Shown here piece after piece: positions 33,099 to 42,534 of a DNA stretch of 64,000 bases. This DNA is from a virus. Under the pieces are notes generated by a model that worked only from the letters and a program-made list of their open reading frames with translations, was not told the origin of the DNA and ran no database searches. Positions within the stretch are counted from its first letter, which is position 1. Each line of letters begins with the position of its first letter. Location: positions 1 through 64,000 of the IMG/VR virus record IMGVR_UViG_3300035703_004050; one strand, 5' to 3'. A program made the translations under genes and the position numbers.

Positions 33099-35402
33099 AT
33101 GAACAAAATTCAAGTAACAAAGCGTAATGGCGCCAAAGAAGATTTAAACCTAGATAAGCTACACAAAGTAGTATTTTGGGCAACTGAAGGAATCGCTGGT
33201 GTAAGTGCTAGCGAAGTTGAACTTCGAAGTCAAATTCAATTCTATAACAACATTAAAAGTACTGAGATACAAGAAATGTTGATTAAGAGTGCTGCTGATT
33301 TAATTACAGAAGATAGCCCAAATTATCAATATGTTGCTGGTCGTTTAATTAATTTTCATTTGCGTAAGCAAGTGTATAGTCGCTTTTTGCCATGGAGTTT
33401 ACTTGAAATTGTTAATAAGAACATTGAACGTGGACTATACGATAAAGAACTAATCAATTACTATACAGAAGAAGAGTGGCGCAAGCTTGATAGCTACATT
33501 AAACATGATCGCGATATGGAACTTACATATGTTGCTATGGAACAGCTACGTGGTAAGTATCTAGTACAGAACCGTGTTAACGGTGAAATTTACGAAACTC
33601 CACAAGTGGCATATATGCTTATTGCTGCTACACTATTTGCAAATTATCCAAAGGAGACACGCATTGGTTGGGTCAGAGACTATTACGAGGCAATTAGCAA
33701 GCATGATATCAGCTTACCCACACCAGTCATGGCAGGAGTACGAACACCGCAGCGTCAATTTAGTTCCTGTGTTCTTATTGAAAGCGAGGATAGCTTGGAT
33801 TCTATCAACGCAACAGCTAGTTCAATCGTTAAGTATGTTTCGCAAAAAGCTGGCATTGGTATTGGTGCGGGAAGTATTAGGGCTATTAATAGTCCTATAC
33901 GTAATGGTGATACCGCTCATACTGGCGTTATCCCATTCTTCAAATATTTTCAATCAGCCGTTAAGTCTTGTAGCCAAGGAGGTGTACGTGGAGGTGCAGC
34001 AACGCTTTACTATCCCATATGGCACCTTGAAGTAGAAGATTTACTCGTACTAAAGAATAACAAAGGAACAGATGATACCCGTGTGCGTCATATGGATTAT
34101 GGTGTTCAGTTTAACAAGTTAATGTATGAGCGTCTTCTAACAGGTGGGGATATTACACTATTCTCTCCAAACGATGTACCAGGATTGTATGAAGCATTTT
34201 TTAATGATCAAGATAAGTTTCGCGAACTATATGAAACGGCAGAACGTAACACAAGACTACGAAAAAAGAAGATAAAAGCCATTGATTTGTTTAGTTCATT
34301 TATGAGTGAACGAAAAGACACTGGTCGTATCTATCTACAAAATGTAGATCATAGCAATACACACAGTTCATTTGATGAAAAGAAGTGGCCAGTAAAAATG
34401 TCAAATCTTTGTGCAGAAATTACACTACCAACAAAACCACTTACACATATGTTTGACGAAGAAGGTCGCATTGCACTTTGTACACTAAGCGCAATCAACT
34501 GGGGTAACATTAAAGATCCAAAAGATTTTGAAAAACCATGTACACTAGCTATTCGTGGGCTTGATGCATTATTAAGTTATCAAAATTATCCAGTATTAGC
34601 TGCGGAACTTTCTACAAACGATTTTCGCCCTCTCGGCGTTGGTATTATTAACCTTGCGTACTTCCTTGCAAAAAACGACGTAAGCTATAGTGATCCAGCA
34701 GCACTTGCACTTGTAGATGAATATGCAGAAGCATGGAGTTATTATCTCATTAAGGCCAGTGCAGATCTTGCAGCAGAGCAAGGTGCATGTGGTCTTAGCG
34801 AAGATACAAAGTATGCAAAAGGCATGGTACCATGCGATACACGTAAACTTGAAGTAGATGAATTAGTATCTCACAATGAGCGTATGCCGTGGAACGATTT
34901 ACGTGAACAACTAAAAGAAACTGGCATTCGTAATGCAACTGTTATGGCACTTATGCCAGCAGAAACAAGCGCACAAATTGCCAATGCTACAAACGGTATT
35001 GAACCTCCTCGCGCCTATGTTTCCGTTAAGCAGTCAAAGCACGGTGTGCTTAAGCAAGTAGTGCCTGGTTATCCGCGTTTAAAGAACAAGTATGAACTAC
35101 TTTGGGATCAGCAGAGTCCAGAAGGTTATTTAAAGATTTGTGCTATTCTCCAAAAGTGGATAGATCAAAGCATTTCAACTAATACTTCTTATAATCCAAC
35201 GTTCTATGATGATGATAAGATTCCAATGAGTGAAATGCTTAAGCACTTAGTACTTTGCTATAAGTATGGAATCAAAACTCTTTATTACTTCAATACATTT
35301 GATGGTGCAGGTGAAGTAGATGTTGACAAGATGGTTAATAAAGCTGTAGAGTTAGAACCTGTAGTTACAGATGATGAATCTTGCGATAGTTGTGTAATTT
35401 AA
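33099..35402 (+). CDS. nrdA: Ribonucleoside-diphosphate reductase, large subunit (class Ia)
   Basis: 767 aa, full length. N-terminal ATP-cone (VTKRNGAKEDLNLDKLHKVV), active-site Cys in FSSCVLIES, GGVRGGAATLYYPIWH loop, LCAEITLPTKPL with the second redox Cys, and the C-terminal CDSC thioredoxin/glutaredoxin-exchange tail. It reduces ribonucleotides with NrdB, supplying dNTPs for phage replication. AAAGGA precedes the ATG. Followed immediately by nrdB and a glutaredoxin. Confidence 0.97.
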   Translation: MNKIQVTKRNGAKEDLNLDKLHKVVFWATEGIAGVSASEVELRSQIQFYNNIKSTEIQEMLIKSAADLITEDSPNYQYVAGRLINFHLRKQVYSRFLPWSLLEIVNKNIERGLYDKELINYYTEEEWRKLDSYIKHDRDMELTYVAMEQLRGKYLVQNRVNGEIYETPQVAYMLIAATLFANYPKETRIGWVRDYYEAISKHDISLPTPVMAGVRTPQRQFSSCVLIESEDSLDSINATASSIVKYVSQKAGIGIGAGSIRAINSPIRNGDTAHTGVIPFFKYFQSAVKSCSQGGVRGGAATLYYPIWHLEVEDLLVLKNNKGTDDTRVRHMDYGVQFNKLMYERLLTGGDITLFSPNDVPGLYEAFFNDQDKFRELYETAERNTRLRKKKIKAIDLFSSFMSERKDTGRIYLQNVDHSNTHSSFDEKKWPVKMSNLCAEITLPTKPLTHMFDEEGRIALCTLSAINWGNIKDPKDFEKPCTLAIRGLDALLSYQNYPVLAAELSTNDFRPLGVGIINLAYFLAKNDVSYSDPAALALVDEYAEAWSYYLIKASADLAAEQGACGLSEDTKYAKGMVPCDTRKLEVDELVSHNERMPWNDLREQLKETGIRNATVMALMPAETSAQIANATNGIEPPRAYVSVKQSKHGVLKQVVPGYPRLKNKYELLWDQQSPEGYLKICAILQKWIDQSISTNTSYNPTFYDDDKIPMSEMLKHLVLCYKYGIKTLYYFNTFDGAGEVDVDKMVNKAVELEPVVTDDESCDSCVI

Positions 35403-35412
35403 AGAGGAAATA

Positions 35413-36525
35413 ATGAGCGTATTTGATATTAATAATAAGAGCGACCATACTAAAAGTTTGGCGTTTTTAGATCCAAATGGTGGTGTAACTATTCAACGTT
35501 ATGATACTATGAAGTATCCAGCTATTGACAAACTTACTGACAAGCAGCTAAGTTTCTTTTGGCGTCCAGAAGAAGTTGATACACTGCGTGATGCTAAGGA
35601 CTTTAAAGCTCTTACAGATCATGAACAGCATATCTTTACAAGTAATCTAAAGCGTCAAATACTTTTAGATAGTGTTCAAGGTCGCGCACCAAGTGTAGCG
35701 TTTGGTCCTATCTGTTCATTGCCAGAACTTGAGAATTGGATTACTACTTGGACATTTAGTGAAACAATTCACTCACGTTCATATACACACATCATTCGTA
35801 ATGTCTACGCAAATCCAAGTGTTATCTTTGATGGCTTAATGGACATTGCAGAGATTATTGATTGTGCTAAAGACATTAGTAAGAATTACGATGAATTAAT
35901 TCATTACAATAATGTTCTTGCTACACTGCCAAAAACATACGAAGAAACACCCAATGCTGCCTATAAACATAAACGAGCACTTTGGCTTGCGCTTATGAGC
36001 GTAAACATTCTAGAAGGTGTGCGCTTCTATGTCAGCTTTGCTTGCAGTTGGGCGTTTGCTGAAACCAAACGTATGGAAGGCAACGCAAAGATTATCAAAT
36101 TTATTGCAAGAGATGAAAATCTACACTTGGCGGGGACGCAACTCTTGTTAAAGACATTGCCTAAAGACGATCCAGTATTTGTACAAATTGCAGAAGAAAC
36201 AAAAGAAGAAGCAATTAAAATGTTTGTAGATGCTGCTAATCAAGAGAAATCTTGGGCAAAGTATCTATTTAAAGACGGATCAATGATTGGTCTCAACGAA
36301 CAATTGTTAAACGAGTACGTAGAATGGATTACTGCTCGACGTATGCAAAGTGTAGGATTGCCGTGTCCATATAAAGTTGGATCTAATCCATTACCTTGGA
36401 CACAAAAGTGGATTAGTGGTATGGAAGTACAAGTTGCACCTCAAGAAACAGAAATCAGTTCATACACTATTGGCGCCGTAAAACAAGACGTTAATGAAAA
36501 TACATTTAAAGGAATAAGCCTATGA
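35413..36525 (+). CDS. nrdB: Ribonucleoside-diphosphate reductase, small subunit (class Ia)
   Basis: 370 aa. The diiron and radical sites are visible: WTFSETIHSRSYTHIIRN (Glu, His and the radical Tyr) and ARDENLHLAGTQ (Glu/His ligands), with helices that match R2. It carries the tyrosyl radical needed by NrdA. Starts 10 nt after nrdA and its stop overlaps the glutaredoxin ATG (ATGA), showing one operon. Confidence 0.96.
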   Translation: MSVFDINNKSDHTKSLAFLDPNGGVTIQRYDTMKYPAIDKLTDKQLSFFWRPEEVDTLRDAKDFKALTDHEQHIFTSNLKRQILLDSVQGRAPSVAFGPICSLPELENWITTWTFSETIHSRSYTHIIRNVYANPSVIFDGLMDIAEIIDCAKDISKNYDELIHYNNVLATLPKTYEETPNAAYKHKRALWLALMSVNILEGVRFYVSFACSWAFAETKRMEGNAKIIKFIARDENLHLAGTQLLLKTLPKDDPVFVQIAEETKEEAIKMFVDAANQEKSWAKYLFKDGSMIGLNEQLLNEYVEWITARRMQSVGLPCPYKVGSNPLPWTQKWISGMEVQVAPQETEISSYTIGAVKQDVNENTFKGISL

Positions 36526-36776
36526 AGACACTTACAATTTATACTAAACCCGGTTGCCAATATTGCGCTGCGGCTAAACAATATCTTAATGAGCAAGGTA
36601 TCGCTTATAATGAAGTTGATATTACTCTTAATGAAGATAAAGCAGATTGGTTGCGTAATCAAGGATTTAGAAGTTTACCAGTAATATATGCTGGAGATGA
36701 ACCACTTATTAACGGTGGTTGGACTACACTCAAAACAATGCGTAAGCATGAAATTATGGAAAGGTTAGCAGCTTAA
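36522..36776 (+). CDS. Glutaredoxin
   Basis: 84 aa. TIYTKPGCQYCAAAKQYL holds the CQYC redox motif; SLPVIYAGDE has the cis-proline and INGGWTTLK matches the glutathione-binding helix. It supplies electrons to NrdA via its C-terminal CxxC. Directly coupled to nrdB and to the Sm-like gene on either side. Confidence 0.92.
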   Translation: MKTLTIYTKPGCQYCAAAKQYLNEQGIAYNEVDITLNEDKADWLRNQGFRSLPVIYAGDEPLINGGWTTLKTMRKHEIMERLAA

Positions 36777-37108
36777 TGCTATTAAACAAATCATACAATC
36801 AAGGCGATGTAATTACTTTCAAACTAACAACTGGTGAGGAAGTAATTGCTCGCTATGAGGGCGAAACATTAACTGAATATCAAATTAAAAAACCAGTTAC
36901 ATTAGCACCAACTCCAAATGGTAATCTTGGAATGTTGCCATCCATGTTTTCTGTAGAGTTAAATACAGTTACAATTAATTTGCAGAAGAGTGCTGTAGCA
37001 ATGTCAGCACAGAGTCGTAAAGAAGTAAGCGATGAATATACTCGCGGAACTAGCGGCATTAAACCTGCAAACTCAATTAACGAGTTATTAAATGTTAAAA
37101 ACAACTAA
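36776..37108 (+). CDS. Sm/LSM-fold-like phage protein
   Basis: 110 aa. VITFKLTTGEEVIARYEGET, then IKKPVTLAPTP and VELNTVTINLQKSAVAM resemble an Sm-type five-strand barrel used by Hfq-like phage proteins. It may bind RNA or be a virion component; no assignment is secure. Begins on the last base of the glutaredoxin stop and its end overlaps the oxygenase gene by 17 nt. Confidence 0.65.
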   Translation: MLLNKSYNQGDVITFKLTTGEEVIARYEGETLTEYQIKKPVTLAPTPNGNLGMLPSMFSVELNTVTINLQKSAVAMSAQSRKEVSDEYTRGTSGIKPANSINELLNVKNN

Positions 37109-37679
37109 TACAAATGACGTTATTGTTATTGATGACTTTATACCTTTAAGTCTACAAGAACATTATAAAAATGTGTTACTTAAAGAAAACTTTCCTTGGT
37201 ATTATATGCAAGATATAACTACGGATAAAAATTTACAACTGAGACCTGCAGTTTCACATGTGTTGTATGATAATGGAACTAAAATTAGCCCACTTGAGAT
37301 TGATATTTTAGCTCATCTAGGAGCAGAAAAGTTTGGGTGGGCAATTAATTCAATAGTAAATGGAAAAACTATTTTACAGTTCCCTTTAAATCAAGATTTA
37401 ATTGGCACAGAAAAAGATAATTTACATATAGATATAGATCCATTTTATCCACATTTGGTTGTATTATACTACGTTCTCGATGCTGATGGAGATACAATTA
37501 TTACTAACGTCAAAACTGACGGCAAAACACCAAGTACAATTAAATTTGAAAATCAACCAATACTACAAAAAATAACACCAAAGCAAGGTCGTGTTGTTCT
37601 TTTTAACGGTAGTCATTATCATACTGCTGAACAACCAAAAAATGGAATTCGTTGTGTTATTAATTTAAACATTTATTAA
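37092..37679 (+). CDS. 2-oxoglutarate/Fe(II)-dependent oxygenase
   Basis: 195 aa. The double-stranded beta-helix core shows NLHIDIDPFYPHLVVLYYV (HxD iron ligands), GRVVLFNGSHYHTAEQPKNG with the distal His and the 2OG-binding Arg in the following GIRCVIN. Its members hydroxylate proteins, DNA or small molecules. In this operon with nrd genes a nucleotide or protein substrate is conceivable but unproven. Confidence 0.85.
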   Translation: MLKTTNTNDVIVIDDFIPLSLQEHYKNVLLKENFPWYYMQDITTDKNLQLRPAVSHVLYDNGTKISPLEIDILAHLGAEKFGWAINSIVNGKTILQFPLNQDLIGTEKDNLHIDIDPFYPHLVVLYYVLDADGDTIITNVKTDGKTPSTIKFENQPILQKITPKQGRVVLFNGSHYHTAEQPKNGIRCVINLNIY

Positions 37680-37697
37680 AGCTTCATATTTTTCTAA

Positions 37698-37705
37698 GTT
37701 AAATA
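37698..37705 (+). promoter_or_regulatory. Late-promoter-like GTTAAATA
   Basis: GTTAAATA followed by CTATG, 24 nt before the PAAR gene at 37730, which has AAGGA before its ATG. Confidence 0.5.
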
Positions 37706-37729
37706 CTATGTATTTAAAAGGATTGATGA

Positions 37730-38017
37730 ATGCCACGAGTAGTTCGAGAAGGTGATAAAAATGATGCAGGCGGAAAAGTACTAAAAGGAAATTCTAACTT
37801 TATTGTAGATGGAAAACCAGTTAGTGTAGACGGTTCTCCAGTATCCGCACACAGGCCGTTTAAAAAACCACATAAACCAAATGGAACTCCAAAAACAGCT
37901 AATGGAACTAATCGATTCTTAGTTGATGGAATACCAGTTAATGTAATTGGCAATAAAGACACCTGCAAACATACTAGGGTAGAAGGCAGTCCTAATTTTT
38001 ATGTGGCTAAGAGTTAA
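37730..38017 (+). CDS. PAAR-domain spike tip protein
   Basis: 95 aa. PRVVREGDKNDAGGKVLKGN and repeated short beta hairpins with FIVDGKPVSVDGSPVS and FLVDGIPVNVIGNKD fit the PAAR cone that sharpens the tip of contractile tail spikes (T4 gp5.4 type). Conserved His and Cys near the end (KDTCKHT) would bind the iron or zinc. It is followed 11 nt later by the large baseplate gene. Confidence 0.9.
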   Translation: MPRVVREGDKNDAGGKVLKGNSNFIVDGKPVSVDGSPVSAHRPFKKPHKPNGTPKTANGTNRFLVDGIPVNVIGNKDTCKHTRVEGSPNFYVAKS

Positions 38018-38028
38018 GGAAGCATTAG

Positions 38029-41000
38029 ATGGCAGATAAAATACCAATTCCAAAACCAAAACCTGCTGCGATAGCGGCCGCTAGACAACAAGCGTTATCG
38101 GGTGCAATTGGTAATGTAACAGGTGGTGCAAATACACTTACTAATCCACCAGGTGGAACTCCAAACTCAGGATGTTCTCCAGCGACCCCAACAGGTGAAG
38201 CGCCTCCAGCAGGTGAAAATGCAGTCCAAGGCCCAACAACAAACGCGCCCGGGGGATTAAGTGGTCCATTAGGTGGTGTAAGCCCTTCAGTTCAAAATAT
38301 GGTTAGAAATTCTATACCTGCTGGGTGTAGAGCTCAAGTAACGCCTAATGGTGGAGCAAGACCAAGAGGTGTCGGGGGTTCTGCTCATCCAAGAGGGTTA
38401 GCAGTGGATACTAATTTGTTTTGCGGAGGTAAGCAACAATTCCGCGGTAGCCCGCAAATGAATCAATATATTTCCAATTTGCATAAAAATGGTGCAAGGG
38501 GGTTATCATATTATAATTCAGGATTTGTCCATGCAGATTTAATGGGGAACAGAACAAGGCGCTGGGGATCAAATCAAGGATATGTAAATGCTTTAGCAGC
38601 AGGACAAGATCCAGGCCCTGGAGCAGCACAAGCTGCCCAAGAAGGTGGATATGGTGGTGGTGGCGATCCTTGCGGCGGCGGAGGCAGCGGCGGATGTCAA
38701 CCTGTTCAAAGTTCTGCTCCACAGATTGCTTCAGGACTATCTCAAAATCTAGGAATGGATGTTCCTAGTATGGTTCAAGGACTAGCTGGTTCCTTACTTG
38801 GTGGTAGTCCTTTAGCAGCAGCAATGTCACAAGTTACAGGTGCAATACAGAGTGCTTTAGGTGCTGCTGGTGGTTTATCTGGTTTGCTTGGTGCATTACC
38901 ACTTAGTCCAGCAGCTTTATCAGATCCAGCTGGGGCGATCTCAAAAGCTATAACTGATAAAGTAGCTGGAATGGGCGCAAATATTTTACCTAGTATTGTA
39001 GGCAATGTACCAGCAGGATTACAACAATTCTCTGGTATAGCACAAGGACAAATATCAGACAAAATTACCTCAACAGCTAATCAAATTTTTTCAAAAAGTA
39101 GCCCACCACAATTAGATAAATTTATTAGCATTTTTAATGCTGCTAATGGGGCTCAAGGATTTTCTAGTGCTTTACAAGAAACTGTTGGTAACACTTTAAA
39201 TAATGTGTTTGGTAATGCTGGTGAACTTTTTCAAAATCCTCAAAAAAATAATTGGGCTTTAAGATCTTCTATACCAACAGAGGAAAATGAATTTATACAA
39301 TTAAATGGTCCCTTTATTGGAGAAGTAAGTGATGCAGTTGCTCAAACTGTAGTTAGGAGTCAATTTATTGGTGATCCAAAAACAGTTTTATCTAATTTAA
39401 TTGGAAGATCTACTTTAAATGCATTCTCTTCTATGTTTTACGATTGGGACGCATATGTAACTCGAGGTTACGGTACTATAACAAATAATGTAATTCAACT
39501 TGGTACTGATTTTAAAAGTTTAGGAAAACTCGCTGATTTAAATGATATATTGCGTATTGGTACTCCTGGTCAAATTTCTCAACAAATTATTTTAAATGGT
39601 GGAGGAGCAGCTACAGGTTTATTGAATTTTATGGTTGAATCGGGGTTATCGTTTTTTGATTTATCAAGTGTTGAAAATGATCCAAAAGCTGCAGAGTTTT
39701 TAAAAAGCGTTGCAGATCCAGAATTAATAGATTATGTTAAGCAAATTTTAGAAATGGATTCTAATCTTAATTTGTCAACTCTTGAAGATTTATTAGATAC
39801 TAAAAAAATCTTACCACTTAGCTATGAATATAACTATTTTGAAAATTTAAATGATATTGCTGTTTTTTTAAGTATGTGTAACGGAGCAGGGCAAGTCACA
39901 ACACTTCGCGCACTTGGTGAATTATTAGAATCATTTGAAGTATTATTTGATTCTTCTTCATTAACTGGTGATCCCGCAGTTTATAATTATGAACAATTAA
40001 CAGAGTTTTCTAGTCAATATGCACCAGTAAGTTATTTTTCAACAGATGGCACTTTAACTATTGCTGATTTTATTGGAACTGCTGCTGGGTATATACATGA
40101 AACAACTGTTCCTAGAATAGCTGAAATTCAAAATGAACTTTATCAAGATACTGAATACTTTGATGATTACTTAGAATTATTAGAATTATTGCGTGATGCT
40201 GCAAATGGTAATTATAAAGTCTTAGGAACACCACCGGCTCCTAATACAGTAGTGATACCATCAACTGCTGGTTATGGATTTGGGACATATCTAACTTTAG
40301 ATGACGCAATGTCTGATATTGTTGATGCTATAGAAGAGGAATTAGCATTCATTTTAGAAACAATACAAGAAGACGAAAATGATGAAGTTTTAGAATTAAT
40401 TAGAGAATTAGATTCTCTGCATACAGAAAGTGCTATGCAATTAGCAAAGGAACATAAACTTAGAAAAGAATATGGTTTTCCTTTGGGACCAAGCAAAAAT
40501 ACGGATGAATTCATTGGTGATGGAGTAACTAGAGTTTTACCATTAACACAAGATATTGATACAGAAGATGAAATTAATATCTTTATAAGTGGTGTTTGGC
40601 AATCTCCTTCAAAATATACTGTAAATGCTACAGCTAATACAGTAACTTTGGTAACAGCACCGGCACAAGGTAGATTAGTTTCTGTAAATTATAAAACTGG
40701 AGCATTTAACGGAACTGCTAATAAAATGCAAGTTTGGGAATTCGCATCCAGTTTAGAAAACTATGCATTAGAAACTGGATATGGAAAATCTGCAGATTTC
40801 TTAAGACGTGTAGTAACAAATGACGAATATGGACAAAGAATTAATGCCACATTAATGAACGCAAGAAACAAAGCTCGATCTGAAGCGGTAGGTTTAAATT
40901 GTCCAAATTTTGAAACAGTTAATGGTGCTAGCCCAACATACATAAATTATGTTAATTGGACTGGAGTATGGACTAGTAATGCAACTAGAGCAGCAGAAAT

Positions 41001-41535
41001 ATGGTTACAAGATAAACAAGACGTTAATGAAAGTTCTGAATATTTAATTAGAAGAATGAGTCAAAATAAAATTAATATCGAAGCAGAAATTGATTTACTA
41101 ACATCAAACTTTGTAAGACAATTAATATTTTATAATAATGGAAACTTAGCCATAACTGATTTAATGTCTGATTTATATAACGTTAATCAAAATAATAAAA
41201 TATATCGCGATAACAGAAATGATTTGTTTATCAATTATTCAAATGAAATTACATCAGATGGATATATTTTAGGCCCATATAAAGAAATTTTAACAATAAT
41301 TACAGATAAGGAAAATATTAGGAACGATGTTTTCACAACATCTGTTTCATTTAATACAGAATCTTATTTAAAATCTATTAATATAGATTTAAAATTATTA
41401 GTAACAATTATACAAAGAGTGCTAACTGTGAGTACTTCAAAATATTTGGGTATTTCTGAAAATGATTTCAAAGAGATTTTTGGTATACAAAGTGTAAGCA
41501 AAGCTATTCTAAGAAACATAGTCAATAATTACTAA
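38029..41535 (+). CDS. Large baseplate/tail protein with M15-type peptidase domain
   Basis: 1168 aa. N-terminal Pro/Gly-rich 85 residues are followed by an M15-like zinc peptidase: HPRGLAVDTN (H120, D127) and GFVHADLMG (H168). It could cut peptidoglycan during DNA injection. A Gly-rich linker and long Ala/Gly/Ser helical region follow, then around residue 825 a small beta domain (FIGDGVTRVLPLTQDI, INIFISGVWQSPSKYTV) seen in tail fibres. The position after PAAR supports a tail-tip or baseplate hub role. Confidence 0.85.
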   Translation: MADKIPIPKPKPAAIAAARQQALSGAIGNVTGGANTLTNPPGGTPNSGCSPATPTGEAPPAGENAVQGPTTNAPGGLSGPLGGVSPSVQNMVRNSIPAGCRAQVTPNGGARPRGVGGSAHPRGLAVDTNLFCGGKQQFRGSPQMNQYISNLHKNGARGLSYYNSGFVHADLMGNRTRRWGSNQGYVNALAAGQDPGPGAAQAAQEGGYGGGGDPCGGGGSGGCQPVQSSAPQIASGLSQNLGMDVPSMVQGLAGSLLGGSPLAAAMSQVTGAIQSALGAAGGLSGLLGALPLSPAALSDPAGAISKAITDKVAGMGANILPSIVGNVPAGLQQFSGIAQGQISDKITSTANQIFSKSSPPQLDKFISIFNAANGAQGFSSALQETVGNTLNNVFGNAGELFQNPQKNNWALRSSIPTEENEFIQLNGPFIGEVSDAVAQTVVRSQFIGDPKTVLSNLIGRSTLNAFSSMFYDWDAYVTRGYGTITNNVIQLGTDFKSLGKLADLNDILRIGTPGQISQQIILNGGGAATGLLNFMVESGLSFFDLSSVENDPKAAEFLKSVADPELIDYVKQILEMDSNLNLSTLEDLLDTKKILPLSYEYNYFENLNDIAVFLSMCNGAGQVTTLRALGELLESFEVLFDSSSLTGDPAVYNYEQLTEFSSQYAPVSYFSTDGTLTIADFIGTAAGYIHETTVPRIAEIQNELYQDTEYFDDYLELLELLRDAANGNYKVLGTPPAPNTVVIPSTAGYGFGTYLTLDDAMSDIVDAIEEELAFILETIQEDENDEVLELIRELDSLHTESAMQLAKEHKLRKEYGFPLGPSKNTDEFIGDGVTRVLPLTQDIDTEDEINIFISGVWQSPSKYTVNATANTVTLVTAPAQGRLVSVNYKTGAFNGTANKMQVWEFASSLENYALETGYGKSADFLRRVVTNDEYGQRINATLMNARNKARSEAVGLNCPNFETVNGASPTYINYVNWTGVWTSNATRAAEIWLQDKQDVNESSEYLIRRMSQNKINIEAEIDLLTSNFVRQLIFYNNGNLAITDLMSDLYNVNQNNKIYRDNRNDLFINYSNEITSDGYILGPYKEILTIITDKENIRNDVFTTSVSFNTESYLKSINIDLKLLVTIIQRVLTVSTSKYLGISENDFKEIFGIQSVSKAILRNIVNNY

Positions 41536-41542
41536 AAACGAA

Positions 41543-41570
41543 TTGACAATAAATTGAAATAAAGTATAAT
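41543..41570 (+). promoter_or_regulatory. Promoter TTGACA-16-TATAAT, leaderless
   Basis: Consensus-perfect boxes at 41543 and 41565. The ATG at 41577 follows 6 nt after the -10 box and lacks a ribosome-binding site. Confidence 0.75.
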
Positions 41571-41576
41571 ACGTTT

Positions 41577-41876
41577 ATGGAACAAAACTTTTATTATGAT
41601 TTCTCAGATTGGAACCAAAAGCGTAGTATGCTTTGGAAGTCAATTCAATTACGCGGTGATGGGATAGTTATGATGGAATCATGGAGAGACCACAATACTC
41701 TCTACAAATTGATGACTAATGCTGATCAATATGCAATGCACATCCAACGTGAAGAAACCAATTGTCGTAGACTTAGGAAGCAAACAACACGGCATCGTAA
41801 GTTAATCAAAACTTTTGAAGAGACTTTCCAAACATTAGAAACTATGGCTATTATGTATAGGTTGACCTACGCATAA
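41577..41876 (+). CDS. Conserved phage hypothetical protein
   Basis: 99 aa, helical and basic: FSDWNQKRSMLWKSIQLRGD and NCRRLRKQTTRHRKLIKTFE. Function unknown. Start set by the leaderless promoter; an internal ATG at 41628 is possible but without a good ribosome-binding site. Confidence 0.75.
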   Translation: MEQNFYYDFSDWNQKRSMLWKSIQLRGDGIVMMESWRDHNTLYKLMTNADQYAMHIQREETNCRRLRKQTTRHRKLIKTFEETFQTLETMAIMYRLTYA

Positions 41877-41879
41877 ATA
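41872..41879 (+). promoter_or_regulatory. T4-type late promoter CATAAATA
   Basis: CATAAATA lies 7 nt before the ATG at 41887, so a late transcript would start close to the start codon. Confidence 0.6.
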
Positions 41880-41886
41880 TGTCGAT

Positions 41887-42069
41887 ATGGAAACACATAA
41901 GAGAAGTATAGTTAAATCAATCACATGGCGTGTAATTGCAACTTTAATCGCAGCATATTGGGTAGGGTTTGAAATAGCAATTCTAATGAACATTGTTCAA
42001 ACAATTGCTTATTACATACATGAAAGACTTTGGGTACACATTAATTGGGGACGCCAAACTAATAATTGA
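41887..42069 (+). CDS. DUF2061 small membrane protein
   Basis: 60 aa. ETHKRSIVKSITWRVIATLI is the family signature (R-S-x-x-K-x-I-s-W-R) and two membrane helices follow (residues 15-32 and 37-52). DUF2061 proteins in bacteria are often next to sulfate-assimilation genes and are of unknown function. In the phage it directly precedes the tmRNA promoter. No ribosome-binding site; see the late box just upstream. Confidence 0.85.
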   Translation: METHKRSIVKSITWRVIATLIAAYWVGFEIAILMNIVQTIAYYIHERLWVHINWGRQTNN

Positions 42070-42094
42070 CCTAAAGATGCTTATCGCGTATAAG
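42066..42094 (+). promoter_or_regulatory. Promoter of the permuted tmRNA, TTGACC-17-TATAAG
   Basis: TTGACC at 42066 (its first bases overlap the DUF2061 stop) and TATAAG at 42089. The predicted start near 42101 lies about 63 nt before the CCA end of the acceptor piece, right for a two-piece tmRNA. Confidence 0.7.
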
Positions 42095-42100
42095 TATATT

Positions 42101-42164
42101 TGTAAGCGTTGATAGTGCTTTAAAAACATTTGGGACCGGGGGGCAGTACCCCGCGCCTCCACCA
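42101..42164 (+). ncRNA. ssrA: Permuted tmRNA, acceptor piece (3' half of the tRNA-like domain)
   Basis: The 3' end reads CGCCTCC-A-CCA. The T-arm is CGGGG/CCCCG around loop GGCAGTA, the unusual loop of alphaproteobacterial two-piece tmRNA. CGCCTCC pairs over all 7 bp with GGGGGCG at 42535-42541, and the third pair is G-U, the G3-U70 identity element for alanyl-tRNA synthetase. TTGGGA at 42130 can pair with TCCCAA at 42733 to join the pieces. The 5' end is inferred from the promoter. Confidence 0.9.
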
Positions 42165-42176
42165 TAAGGAAATGGT

Positions 42177-42533
42177 ATGCGTATAAGTGAAATGACATTA
42201 GATGTACCAAACATTTTGTATCATGCCACTTATCGTCCATTGCTTAGTTCAATTAAAAAGAACGGACTAGGTGGGACAGGTAGTGAAGTTAAACGATGGG
42301 ATGATAGTATCCATGGAATCGTTTATCTTGCATTAGATCCAGATGTCGCTGAAAGTTATGCAGAAACAAGTGAAAATGTTCCTGATGAATGGCTAGATGA
42401 AATCGTAGTGTTAAAAATTGATACTACACAATTAGATAAATCTAAGTTTCGTTTAGATAAAAACGTTCAAGATAACACAGGTGACACATTGGAATATAAT
42501 GGAGTAATACCTATCTCAGCAATTTCCTTATGA
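42177..42533 (+). CDS. ADP-ribosyltransferase-fold-like protein encoded inside the tmRNA intervening segment
   Basis: 118 aa. ILYHATYRPLLSSIKKNGLG, GIVYLALDPDVAESYAE and TLEYNGVIPIS have the order H-x-T, then a Tyr in the A-x-x-Y-A strand, then Glu, resembling the H-Y-E layout of ART/KptA-like enzymes. Its AAGGA site starts 2 nt after the tmRNA CCA end, and its TGA stop ends 1 nt before the coding piece begins, so the ORF fills the spacer. Possible roles: NAD-dependent RNA/protein modification or tRNA 2'-phosphate removal. The fold call is by motif only. Confidence 0.8.
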   Translation: MRISEMTLDVPNILYHATYRPLLSSIKKNGLGGTGSEVKRWDDSIHGIVYLALDPDVAESYAETSENVPDEWLDEIVVLKIDTTQLDKSKFRLDKNVQDNTGDTLEYNGVIPISAISL

Positions 42534-42534
42534 T

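Noticed and set aside
41879-41911. Ten-codon ORF starting at the ATG just before the DUF2061 gene
   Set aside because: Too short, no ribosome-binding site; the ATG at 41887 opens the recognisable DUF2061 frame.
41887-42069. Toxin- or holin-type role for the two-helix protein
   Set aside because: The sequence matches the DUF2061 signature, not a holin family.
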